A stretch of 41,640 bases of DNA, from the NCBI GenBank assembly GCA_013115145.1, contig JAAPAO010000059.1, forward strand, positions 57,101 to 98,740, written 5' to 3'. Below, in pieces: positions 23,501-32,956 of the stretch. The translations under genes were made by a program, and so were the position numbers. The notes beneath the pieces were generated by a model that saw only the letters and a list, made by a program, of their open reading frames with translations, was not told where the DNA came from and searched no databases. Source of the DNA: Perkinsus chesapeaki (lineage: Eukaryota > Perkinsozoa > Perkinsida > Perkinsidae). Every line of letters begins with the position of its first letter. Position 1 is the first letter of the stretch.

Positions 23501-25759
23501 TTACTATACTGGGAAAGCTCTGCATTGTAATGCCACTAGAGCTGCGGCTCTGCAAAATAGTACGTCGTATGGATACTAGCCCATTCCTCTTGGAAGGCAG
23601 CTTGTAGGTTCTACTGAGTGTTTGGCTCGGCTGTGCTCTTGATGGTGTTCTTATCGCGTCCGCTCTCTCGTCGCAAGATCCCTTTACTATGCCGACTATG
23701 CTTGTTATGAAGGATTGGCGGCAGTTTGGCCGGAGTGCTAAGTCCAGCTACGAGGCCAGGTAAGAATTACACGCTTTATAGTGAACCGCCATCAGCTGTA
23801 CTATGTAACTAGACAACTGTATGAAGCTTGATCTCATTTGCAGGTCTAAACTGGATGGTGGGTCCTATTCTGAGCCTTTGATGCTGAGGAACCTCTTGCG
23901 TAGCTGGTTGGTGTCCTACTATCACTCTGGTGGGGCCGATGGCAGCGATCGCCAGAGCGTACTGAAACACACTATGGACTTCTGCAGGTGAGGGATACAT
24001 CAGAAAGCTAAGGAGGCGGTAGGTTGCAATGTGAAATTCTGAGTACCAGCTATTATCATCCCTTGCCTACTCGTCAGCACTGGACGACGGTCATCGCATC
24101 ATCCTTTATATCACATTGCTTGATGTTGCCAGGTCAACTAAGTTGGCTGTGATACCCCAACGGTTAACTAACATAGTTATGACAGTTATGGACGTCAGCA
24201 ACAGGCTCCTCAAGATGTTAGAGCCAGGGACACTGGCCTACCGGCAGGTGGGTGCATGGGCTTACTGGCTCACGGTGCCAGCCAGCGTCACTTCTTTCTG
24301 GCAGATATCATGTTTGCTTGAGCTACTCGGTCTCGGCGCTGACGTAGCCGAGAAGGAGGTGGTCGAAAGCCTGGAGAACTTTGGCCCAGCAGATGACGCC
24401 CTAATGCAGGTGAGTGGTGCCTCCCATAGATAGCGTTACCTCTAGTGTTGTTAGGCAATGCTTTGCGGTGCGTTCATGCCCAACCTCATAGTCGGCCGGC
24501 CTGGGAGACCACAGGCAGATGAGACACCACTCACTCTAGCGCTTGAGATGGATGTAAGCTCGATTTCTACTTCCTTGGCCGGTTGGCGTCGAATCTTATC
24601 GACGTTCTCGGCTGAAGGTGAAGGCCGTTTTTGTTGTGGGCTGGTAGTGGTATGTCACTCTCGGGTTGCTACCAAAAATATAATGTGACCGCTGAGATCC
24701 GCCCCATCGGCGTCCTCGTGCTGAGTTGTACTCCTTCAGAATGCAACCGAGGCAGGCGCTGCTTCCTTGCTTGAGGGCCTCTTGACGAGTGGAATTCTGA
24801 GCTCCAAGGACAGGGTCAGAATCGATGTTACTCAACATGGGGTCATCTTCCGTGCTCCACCTCGGACTCGGAGCATTCCTCCGAAGCGGAAGGTCGATGA
24901 CTATGAGGGAAGGGCCAAAAAGCGGCGTACAGTCGCTGGAAAAACCAAGGAAAATACGATGGACGATGACATGGCGGCTTTGGAGAAACTTGCTGAAGGA
25001 GAGGGAACAGTAGGAACACTCGGATGAAGGCCGTTAGTTCCAATTATCATTCAGGAGGACAAGTCGAGCTCTGCTGACCAGCAAGAGGTGCCCAAGGGTA
25101 GTCATAAGGCCTCGGTTGGGAACACAGCTGTTGACTTCCTTCAGACACTTACACCGGACTCGGAGTCTCTTGGAACGACGTTGAGAATGCCTGGGTTGTG
25201 AAACGGAGAGAGAAGATTGGAGGTCAGCAGTCGCTGTCATCGTCATTGGCACTATCGCGCTGTTTAGATAACAGAGTAGTGGTTCGGAAGGCTTTCATCT
25301 CCGACGAGAACACCAGCCTGGTTAAAGCGCGTATGGATGCAATCAACTGGTAGGCGTCTTCAACGGCACCACAGCATCTCCCTACAATGCAGGTTCCTTG
25401 GGGGTTCAGCTGCCTTGGAGTTCCCAGCAGAGCTCTGTGCGCCCTTTGAGGACACTGTCCCCGTTCTAAAGCTACTGTCTAGTGTCATCGCCAACTGCCA
25501 GAAAGGTCGGCCTGGTCAGCTCAGCGCTCTGCCTACCTCAGATGGCGAGGTGAGGAGATTCCTCCAAACTTTGCCAGTTGCCTTTCTCCAGGTGTCTGTT
25601 CGCCCCATTGAAAGGAAGGCAGCTATACGATGGAAGACAGTGGGGGACCCCGTTGGGGACGACTCGGCTGACGATGATTCCACCGCAGCGATATGCAACT
25701 GGCGGAACGTCCTCGGTGGCCTTGCCGACTACGAGGAGGCCGCCTACCGGAAGACGTGA
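20527..25759 (+). CDS. DEAH-box (DExH) RNA helicase
   Basis: ATP-dependent RNA helicase of superfamily 2, many exons. In order: the pre-motif block FLDHLPIDDHRPTILDRIKK; motif I HGDTGCGKSSRVPQF, split by an intron; motif Ia TQPRRLAAITLANRV; VGYRIGGGEKSES and VTTGYLLQSL; motif II DEAH at 21236-21247; motif III SAT; then the second RecA domain with VVFLPGIAEIYDL, motif V STNIAESSVTIPGVKLVIDT and motif VI QRMGRAGR at 22977-23000. Next come winged-helix and HA2-like exons (RAPLEKIYLNSKYLCQQL, TARTLLLEHTPEPP, LERYGALTPSPGGTEYALL) and an OB-fold-like end (RVRIDVTQHGVIFRAPPRTR; NAWVVKRREKIGG; VVVRKAFISDE; INWFLGGSAALEF). A basic, NLS-like stretch PPKRKVDDYEGRAKKRR sits inside the OB region. The exact DHX subfamily is not clear; the 5' end may lie further upstream. 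It could act in splicing, translation or RNA decay. Confidence 0.85.
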
Positions 25760-27080
25760 GGCCTTGCCAAGGTTCCCTGAGATAGAGTCTCCCTCAGTTT
25801 CTTCGGCGTATTCGTATCAATGCAGTCCGTCGGGAAGCAGTGCATGGTCGACGGCGTTACCCTCCTCGATCCTTCCCATGCCATATCATTAATCTTATGT
25901 TTCCTAGGGACGAGGTGAGGTCTCTGCCAAGCTGGGACCCGCAAACTCAGCCATCTTAGATATCACCGTGTCGATGTCACAGTGGACGTTCTATCGAGGC
26001 GCGTCACTGCCGCTGATATAATGTCCCTTGAAGTGAAGGGCCTTGATATTCCCGTTGACGTTTTTACTAGCATAGACAAGATACGGTGGGAAATTAGCCG
26101 ACTATTTGAAGGTCAGCTGAATGCTCTCCGCCGTGCGCGAATTTACACTTCCTTCAGCTTCGACTGCCAACTCAGCCCGGCTTCTCAAAGAGTCCAGAGA
26201 TCTACCGCGGTACCTGTCGGAGATGCTAGTGCCTTGGGAGGAGAACAGCACTAACCCGCCGTCTTTCGATACCCTTGTAGAAGACTACAATAAAAGCGTA
26301 GCGGAGGACCCTGAGCTTGAGATGGCCTCCACCGTGACGTTACGGCTGGCAATGAGGCCTTCGACCCCTTCAGCCTCATCATCACCGGAGCCGAGCACTA
26401 GTGGCTTTATTTCCTGGGATGATGGCCCGGCCCCCACGCCCAGCCACTCGTTCAGCGCCGAGGACACTATTGAGTTATTGCCATGCTACGAATTGGAGAC
26501 AAAGATCGAGGGACATTTTCGGCAACACAATGAAGTGAGCCTCTCAGCAGCTCCGCCTGTGTGAGCTCATCCGTGGTGTCTTCAGCTTAGCCGGTCGCTG
26601 ACGCGGTTTGCGGGATTCTCGGATGTCATAGAGACACATCTCTTCCGGGCAGCCTCTGCTAAGAAAGCACTCGATCGAGCTCGCCAGGAGGAGGACCTCA
26701 CCAAGCGTGCTGAAGCCGTGGCCAGGTGAGACACTACTTCTTTCGAAATTTGCAGCTCACTGTGGTCTAGGGTTTTTGATCTGCTTTCGCGGTGCGGAGA
26801 AGGCCTTGCCGAGGTCCAAAGAGAGCTGGACACGTTCGACCGATTGTGGAACTCGCTAGAGCCTGGCGAGCAGGTATGCTCTTCTCGGCAACAATGTTTC
26901 ATTACCACGCTGTAGATTGCGTCGAAGGTGATGCGTGGTCGAGCTAAGTACCTCTCTGATGTCATCCGAACAAAGGCTGATAAATGCCGTCTGACTGTGG
27001 GGGAAATTCACAATGATGCCCTCAGTGTCCTGGACGAGGTGCAGAACTGCATAGCAGATTCAGCAGCCCTTCAAAGCTGA
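25760..27080 (+). CDS. C-terminal extension of the helicase or a separate helical protein
   Basis: An exon reading ADYEEAAYRKT joins across an intron ending near 25969 to YHRVDVTVDVLSRRVTAADI and EISRLFEGQLNALRRAR. A Ser/Thr/Pro-rich disordered exon follows (PSTPSASSSPEPSTSGFISW, near 26350-26450). The last exons are helical: FSDVIETHLFRAASAKKALD, RARQEEDLTKRAEAVARVFD, LAEVQRELDTFDRLWNSLEP and DALSVLDEVQNCIADSAALQ, with TGA at 27078-27080. I find no start codon or stop that clearly separates this from the helicase, because the OB-fold exon (25379-25750) runs straight into the ADYEEAAYRK segment. No family is recognised; a protein-interaction tail is the simplest reading. Confidence 0.45.
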
Positions 27081-27169
27081 CTTACGTTTCTTAGATATAC
27101 ATAGATGTTGCATTCAGTGTACTAATTAGTGCTTGTAAATCAGGTGGAGCTGTGTACTTTGTTTTTTTC

Positions 27170-27673
27170 ATGGGAGAGTGGGGAGGGCCTTCCAATTTCA
27201 ATATCCCGGATACCGAGTCATCCCTAGCCTTAGAGACCCGTCGCCCTAGACAGCCCTCCTCCCAGGATAACGTTGGCAGTGTCACTGACCATGAGAAGTT
27301 CATTTTGGCGATCAATAACATAGTCGAGGTGCCAGAGGGGTGGCAGTGTCATGTGTGCGGCACCCTGATCCCCTCATCCGCTTACGAGGCATGGGTGCAC
27401 ACGCATGAGAGTGATCATCGCCGTCGAAGGCCTCCAAAGCCGAAACGTAAGGCTGCATGGTTCCAGCGGGAATTGAACCTTACGTATGCTGTAGGTCCCG
27501 CGGACATTCCAGAATGTTTTGATGTCCGTGATTACTCTGGGGGGACTCACTGTGAAGTCTGCAGAGTTCGTCTGACGAGCTATGCTTCCCATGAATCTCA
27601 CCTCCGAGGCCGGCAACATCTATATCGGTTGAGTGAACGCCGCAACAGAGCCCTGCATCAGAAGTATTCCTAA
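27170..27673 (+). CDS. Two-finger C2H2 zinc-finger protein (complete single exon)
   Basis: A 167-codon intronless frame from ATG 27170 to TAA 27671-27673. The N-terminal 50 residues are polar and probably disordered. Finger 1 is CHVCGTLIPSSAYEAWVHTH with a second His at ESDH; it is preceded by the block DHEKFILAINNIVEVPEGWQ. A basic linker (RRRRPPKPKRKAAW) follows, then finger 2, CEVCRVRLTSYASHESHLRG with RQH, which closely matches the U1/matrin type C2H2 fingers that bind double-stranded or structured RNA. The two fingers and the NLS-like linker suggest a nuclear RNA-binding protein. An upstream 5' exon cannot be excluded, as an AG acceptor lies at about 27143. The next gene is a clear paralogue. 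Confidence 0.75.
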   Translation: MGEWGGPSNFNIPDTESSLALETRRPRQPSSQDNVGSVTDHEKFILAINNIVEVPEGWQCHVCGTLIPSSAYEAWVHTHESDHRRRRPPKPKRKAAWFQRELNLTYAVGPADIPECFDVRDYSGGTHCEVCRVRLTSYASHESHLRGRQHLYRLSERRNRALHQKYS

Positions 27674-27831
27674 TATTCACCAACGTACCCATTGCTGGGC
27701 GACGCCAGCTCTATAAGCTTCAGTGAACTTGTCTTCTCTGATCGCTGATCGTCTACTCTTTTCTCTCCCTGAGCATTGGAGCTTGCGCTCACTGTGACGG
27801 TTGCTCGCGTCCTGGTGCAGGTTACCGCGCT

Positions 27832-28212
27832 ATGTCCGTCCCGGGATCGGCTGGATCCTGGGGGCACCGTGGAAGATTTCACATACCGTCTACGTCCTCG
27901 ACTGCCGTACCTCAGGGCATGGGTGCGTCCAATTCCCGTTGGGCTTCGGGCCTTGGGGATGCGCTGAGTAACCAGGACAAGTTCAACTTGGCGATCAACT
28001 ACGTGAACAAGTCGGATGGTGTTTGGTTGTGCACCATATGTGGAATTGAAATAACTGAAGGTCCATTGGGTGCACTTGACCATATCTTAACCGAGAATCA
28101 TAGGAAGGCACGGAGTGCTCACCAGCCGCAAAGTGAGGCAAACCGGCTTACGGCTTGCGGGTTAATGGCGCCTCTCGCCTTGCCCCGCGCATTTCTATTC
28201 CCTTGTGTTTAG
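27832..28212 (+). CDS. Paralogue of the C2H2 zinc-finger protein, first-finger part
   Basis: ATG 27832 opens a Ser/Gly-rich leader, then NQDKFNLAINYVNKSDGVWL and a finger CTICGIEITEGPLGALDHIL with TENH. This aligns with DHEKFILAINNIVEVPEGWQ and finger 1 of the gene at 27170-27673. After QSEANRLT the similarity ends, and the frame runs through unrelated residues to a TAG at 28210-28212. The matching second finger is found only 1.4 kb downstream (29609-29769). Either a very long intron (donor near 28140) joins the two parts, or the gene was broken by an insertion and this part is a truncated protein. Confidence 0.6.
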   Translation: MSVPGSAGSWGHRGRFHIPSTSSTAVPQGMGASNSRWASGLGDALSNQDKFNLAINYVNKSDGVWLCTICGIEITEGPLGALDHILTENHRKARSAHQPQSEANRLTACGLMAPLALPRAFLFPCV

Positions 28213-29133
28213 CGCCCGATGACCTCCCAGAGCACTACTACATCCGGATGTAGTAGTGCTAGTAGGAAAGCAAATACCCTCACGACCAAGTATACTACAG
28301 AGCTGTCGCGCACTGTCTTTCCCCAAGCCAAGATGACCAAGTCTGAGGAGATCACGCGCAGACTCAGTAGAGAGACAGACTTGCGAATTTGGCTGACCGT
28401 CGTAGCGAGCAGGAGAGAGGCCAAGGAATGTATGCCCATCTAGCTTGATTCCTGTCCTCAACGGAGTCTGTGAGCTCTCGGAGCCCCCCACACCGGACAT
28501 AGCAACTTCTCGTAGATGTTCGCGTACCATGTGCTTCGTGAAACCACTAGCTTCCACTCTCTTCGCGAACTCGCGCCCAGCAGCTTGACCTCGTCTTTTT
28601 TTATGACATTGGGAATGGTCATACCCCTCCTCGGGCAGGCCGCACTTGTTGCAGAGGAACTTGACAGGGGACTGCTCAATAGGACGCCCTTTTTTGGGGC
28701 GATTGGAGTGCTTCGCTTGCAAAGTGTTAGACTTCTTTAACAACACTATGCTACAGACCTTGCATGGAGCTTCCTCGGAGCAAGCATCGCTGCGAGTATT
28801 TACCGAATCGTAGTCGTACTGTAAGGCGTCAACAAAGTAGCGCTTGCCTTCTCTCCAGGACTCGAACGATGTCGGGTCATCTTCGAAACGTTTCAGCCGG
28901 CGCGTACACGCAGGGCAGAGAACCTTTGGAAGAGAAAGGTTCGCCACTTCGCGAGTAAAATCGACCTTGTAGTACTTAACACACCTCTCGCACATTATTT
29001 TACCAGGAGGAGAGACTGGTTTCCCAGTCTGGGTTACCCTCGTGAAGCAAAGGCGGCACACACGGTAGAGATTCTGGAGGTGGCGCGGCTCAGCAGCACT
29101 GGCTATTTCCGGGGGTATTTCAAGGTACTTCAT
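28195..29133 (-). CDS. Cys-rich putative zinc-binding protein, possible mobile-element ORF
   Basis: A single uninterrupted 312-codon frame on the minus strand, the longest intronless ORF in the window, in a region where other genes are split. It starts MKYLEIPPEIASAAEPRHLQ. Paired cysteines follow: CRLC, CERC (separated by a spacer with TGKPVSPPGKIM), CPAC, CKVC and CNKCGLPEEGYDHSQCHKKR, a pattern of zinc-binding knuckles or treble clefs. The last 100 residues have few features and end in a Ser/Thr-rich stretch that overlaps a 30-bp palindrome. It lies between the two halves of the zinc-finger paralogue and on the opposite strand, which suggests inserted DNA. No transposase, integrase or reverse transcriptase motif is visible, and I do not recognise the family. 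Confidence 0.6.
   Translation of the reverse strand: MKYLEIPPEIASAAEPRHLQNLYRVCRLCFTRVTQTGKPVSPPGKIMCERCVKYYKVDFTREVANLSLPKVLCPACTRRLKRFEDDPTSFESWREGKRYFVDALQYDYDSVNTRSDACSEEAPCKVCSIVLLKKSNTLQAKHSNRPKKGRPIEQSPVKFLCNKCGLPEEGYDHSQCHKKRRGQAAGREFAKRVEASGFTKHMVREHLREVAMSGVGGSESSQTPLRTGIKLDGHTFLGLSPARYDGQPNSQVCLSTESARDLLRLGHLGLGKDSARQLCSILGREGICFPTSTTTSGCSSALGGHRALNTRE
28231..28260. repeat. Perfect 30-bp palindrome
   Basis: The 15-base arm AGCACTACTACATCC is followed immediately by its exact reverse complement, with no spacer and the centre between 28245 and 28246. It lies inside the 3' end of the minus-strand Cys-rich ORF. As RNA it would form a 15-bp stem with almost no loop; as DNA it could be a cruciform, a dyad binding site or an insertion end. 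Confidence 0.95.
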
Positions 29134-29410
29134 CAGCCAGTGGACCAGTTATAGAATAAATACTTATATCAAGGGCTATTGTGATGTTTCTAGCTGATGG
29201 CAGTTAATACTTGAGGCACCCATCTGAGCTAGCATCGATCTGTGGGCGCCGGTTGTTGGATTGACAATGTATCTGGTGCGTTGGATAGTCGTACGCGTTC
29301 TCACGTGATTTCGTTGAGTTTTTTCTTTTTATAATTTTTTATATGTCTAAGTAGTTACAGCCGGCTTCAAGGCGCTTCCAGTGGCCTCTCTAGACGTGTG
29401 TAAAGTAGAG

Positions 29411-29451
29411 TTTTTAAAAATGTCCCCACCGGGGATCGAACTCGTGACCCC
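29411..29451 (-). other. B-box-like sequence followed by a T-run (tRNA-derived remnant?)
   Basis: Read on the minus strand, the sequence is GAGTTCGATCCCCGGTGGGG, then ACATTTTT. The core GTTCGATCC fits the polymerase III B-box, and a T5 run follows at tRNA-like distance, as a terminator would. The T-stem pairs only partly and no A-box or acceptor partner lies upstream on the minus strand, so it is not an intact tRNA. Immediately upstream on that strand are two copies of GCGCGCAAATTT-like sequence (29456-29482). It resembles the intronic B-box at 10337-10347 (both share TTCGATCCCCGG). A degraded tRNA-derived short element is possible. Confidence 0.35.
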
Positions 29452-29608
29452 CATTTTGCGCGCAAATTTAGCGCGCAAATTGAAGAACCAATATTTTCAA
29501 AACCTGATGCCTAGAAACGGAGATACGCATATATTCTGATCGAGAATTTCATGGAGACTATCATGATATAGGTTTCTTCTTACCTGCATATAATTCCACC
29601 TCAGCCCC

Positions 29609-29769
29609 GACTCCGGCCACCCGTGATCCGTAGAGATGATTACTCTGGAGTCGTTCATTGCCGTTTGTGCCGCAAGAAGCTTGAAAACGTAGATACCTGG
29701 TTATCTCATGAGAGGGGTAGAGCACACATCGGCAGTCTCACCGCGCTACGACATCTCAACCGGCAATGA
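29609..29769 (+). CDS. Second C2H2 finger of the split zinc-finger paralogue
   Basis: After an AG acceptor near 29608 the frame reads PRLRPPVIRRDDYSGVVHCR, LCRKKLENVDTWLSHERGRA and HIGSLTALRHLNRQ, ending in TGA at 29767-29769. This aligns with the second half of the neighbouring gene (VRDYSGGTHCEVCRVRLTSY through SERRNRALHQ), including the Cys pair and both His. So the exon is the expected C-terminus of the gene beginning at 27832, displaced by about 1.4 kb. Whether it is spliced to the first part cannot be told from the sequence. Confidence 0.6.
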
Positions 29770-30003
29770 AGACGTTATGAGCGAGGATACCCCTGCAAGG
29801 GACTAACTCCGACTAACTGTATTTTAATAACACTAATACGCGGTTGTGATCTGACCTGCGCCCTGAGCTTCAAGTTGATGTGACCGCTATACTATTCCCT
29901 AACCAAATATATGCATTTTACCCGACCCGTTGTCATTAGTACTGTTGCCCTTTCGCGTTGATTGGCCGGCATTCACACCAGTTTACCTTGCTACGCATCT
30001 GCA

Positions 30004-31985
30004 ATGTCATCTGACTACAGCCCACAGCTCACCCTAGTACCTTTCGGTACCCGTCCGGATCAGAGCGGTGACCCTCCCCAGGAGTCACCTCGGAGCTTGG
30101 AGGCTCGGCCCTCCCCTTTGCAGAGGTACACGTCCATGGCATCGCATCAGCCCCTTATGCAAAAAGGCTGCTGTTCTACCTCCAGGCCCATGTCCACCGC
30201 ATCGACGGTAGTGCCGTCCTGTTATTTATCATCTGCCACCAGCGCTGCTGCGGCCATCATGTTTGATAGCAGATCCCCCAGCCCTGCTGTGAGCGAAATT
30301 GGACCGGTACGTTGAACTTTATGATCGTATTCACGGTGATGCTTAGTTCCCTCGAATGGGCTCTCCTACTTACATTGATGAGAGATTTTCGGCTATGACC
30401 GGTCACAAAATTGGAAACAACAGGCTGCCCACTATCACCCCATCTACAGTCGGTACTGCATCGTCTTCGTCCTCTCAACACAAGAGCTTGGACGTCATCT
30501 CGCAAGATCTTGTCCGGTAGGGAGAACTTAACGTCCATCAGCCGTCGTCCGAACTGTAGCAGCACCGTCTGTCGCTGGTAGTCTCCATGAGACCACTTCC
30601 AACCCACAACAGATAATCTCGCGATCCTCTTGAATTGCAAGAATCCTTGGCATTTCAATACTTGAAATGGGATAAGTACCTCCGTAGTGTTGGTAGATGG
30701 GCCTCTACTTAAACTTCCGGCTTAGGTTAATAGCAATGTTGTCTGTTGGTGTCGCCGCCTACATTTCCCTCGAGGCTCCACGGCTTCTAATTTACTCTCA
30801 GGCATCGAGCGACAGTCCTTGAGACTATCGGCCTTATGTTAGACGAAGGACTCCTCGACAAGGAAGAGAGTTCGAGGGCTGTACTTCTGGCCACGCAAGG
30901 TGCGGAAACTTCAATGCCATTGCCGATCCATTTTGGGGAGCAGGAGCTTCTCACGTGTCGATACTTTCCGATCTCCTCTCGAGCCGCCCGACAATGCCGG
31001 GCAAGGCGGAGTTCCTCAAGATGTACCTCTCTGCATTAGTCGAAGATGCAAAGAAGGTAAGCTGGGTAAACCCCTCGTATCTAGATTCCCCTTCCATATC
31101 AGAATGAAGCCACTTCACTGCACTATCATCATCATCAGCAGCAGCCGCTGCCTTATAATGGTCGGTAGCATTTTAATTCGATTAATAATGACCTTCTTCA
31201 GGTTTGTATTCTTTACCACCACACGGTGGTGTCCCTAGCTACTACCCCTCGGGACTAATGGATCCGGCTTACTACATTCCAGCTCAACATCCAGGATGTC
31301 ATCATACTGCACCACCTTCGGTGCTACCACCACAGATGATGGCAGTACGCCACGGCGGCACACCTGTAAGTACTCCTATGGAAAGACGACTCCACGCCTT
31401 TATATGACGATCGTGTCTCCACCGTAGCCCGGTCTGCAATGCTGCCCGTCCCCCTCATCTCAGCCGGGACGTGGCAAGGAAAGTGGGGGCACTCCTCCGT
31501 TACGGGCGGCGACCTGCCCTTCAGAAAGTGATTCAGATGACAGCCGCAAGTGAGTTCCAGAGGGGTTGAGTAAGTGCCGAATCTCCTCCCTTCAGGCAAG
31601 CCTGCTACTGCCCGGCACCTATTCCCTACCCAGGGCCATACCCCTATCAGTTTGCACAGCATTTCGGTAGTCGTAGTGTCGGCAATTCATACGAGTAAGA
31701 TTTTCCCACTAGTAGCTTTGCGCACCGGATGCATGTGTCGGTATACTTATCTCAGATTCTACCCTTCACCGACGCCCCCCCTTGTCAGTCTCCCAAGCCC
31801 GCGAGGTACGGCTCTTCCCTTCTCCATCTCTGCCTGTGTTATCTTCCCCGACAGGTGTGTCTCCCTCGCCAACACCGCCGCCGGTAGTTGTACCCCAATT
31901 CATCCAACGGAACACCTCAGCTTCGTCGAATCCAGGGCTCACAGAGGCCCCTGCAGCCTCTACAAAGGCTGTTACCTCTTGCTAA
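30004..31985 (+). CDS. Pro/His/Gln/Tyr-rich protein, multi-exon, unknown function
   Basis: ATG 30004 opens MSSDYSPQLTLVPFGTRPDQ, then a Ser/Pro-rich disordered region, ending at a GTACG donor near 30307. Further exons: GSPTYIDERFSAMTGHKIGN to SQDLVR (about 30357-30519), a helical exon RATVLETIGLMLDEGLLDKE (about 30806-30900), a helical exon with SRPTMPGKAEFLKMYLSALV to VEDAKK and a GTAAG donor (31056), a His/Gln run (LHYHHHQQQPLPYN) joined to PPHGGVPSYYPSGLMDPAYY and VLPPQMMAVRHGG, then PSPSSQPGRGKESGGTPPLR and SESDSDD. The end is VSPSPTPPPVVVPQFIQRNT with a stop at 31983-31985. The composition resembles scaffold or RNA-granule proteins with short helical binding segments. No named domain is recognised; exon order is plausible but several joins are not fixed. 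Confidence 0.5.
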
Positions 31986-32371
31986 TAGAAGCGAACCTAA
32001 TTAAAGCCTCACGAGTGACAATGAATTTTCTTACATTCGGTTGTCGCGTTATCGGATATCCTTATATTTTTAAACAAGGTATACTGGTCCATCTAGTGTT
32101 TTGTTTCCCATTGTTCATGCTCCAGCGATCACTTTGGAACCTCCGAGCGCGCTTAGGCCCCACTGCATTCACCGGTGAGGCATCGCTTCGCTTCTGAGTT
32201 TGGAATTAGGGTTTCGAATTCCTTCCGGAAAGGGTCACGGCCGTATGTAGTGATATTGCAGCCCGCTTGTACCTGAACAAGTTGGTACGGTGGTGAACGA
32301 CCCTTCTTCTTCGGCGGCACTGTCAACGCCGCACTTGTTGTATATTCGGGGAGCTGCTGCTACAGGACGTT

Positions 32372-32746
32372 ATGGATCCTCCTTTCATTTCAGGTGCGGC
32401 AGCACTTGGGCTCGCCACGTTGTTCCTCCCATTGGGCATCCTTAAAGAGCGAGATACCGAACCAAGCAACTCAGTTAAGGAGTCCGTCTTTTATGCCCTT
32501 CCCATGCTCCCGGCATTTTACTTCCACCTCAATTTCAGTCTTCATCCTGTTTGGGTAAGCTCACGCAGCAAAACCTATGATCGATACGGGCTCTCCTGTT
32601 TAGTCGCTACCAGTACTTTACATGGCCGGATGGGCAGGCCTGATGAGCGGGCAGGCTCTAGCCGTGAGCGACACTACTATGAAGAAAGCTGGATCTACCT
32701 AAACACACTGCAAAAATTGACGTTTCTCGCTCCTAGTGCTTCGTAG
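32372..32746 (+). CDS. Short hypothetical ORF with one hydrophobic segment (weak)
   Basis: A 124-codon frame from ATG 32372 reads MDPPFISGAAALGLATLFLP with a hydrophobic N-terminal stretch and a second one (ALPMLPAFYFHLNFSLHP). The C-terminal half is unremarkable. There is no homologue I recognise and the codon pattern is not convincing. It may be an exon of a membrane protein or a chance frame. Confidence 0.2.
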   Translation: MDPPFISGAAALGLATLFLPLGILKERDTEPSNSVKESVFYALPMLPAFYFHLNFSLHPVWVSSRSKTYDRYGLSCLVATSTLHGRMGRPDERAGSSRERHYYEESWIYLNTLQKLTFLAPSAS

Positions 32747-32956
32747 CGTTATTGTTAATGAGCAAACATAACGACGCGTCCGGCTAAGGTTGGATCATTC
32801 GTATTCGAGCTCATCAAGGGTGCCTCCAATCAAGCGCCTCAGCACTGTTGCGCACGGTACCGAGCACTATGGAGTAGGGGAGGATATTGAGGCTTGGAAC
32901 TCCCTGGCGCTCCTTATCATTCAACATTACTCAATTAGCAGACCATTTCTGATAAT

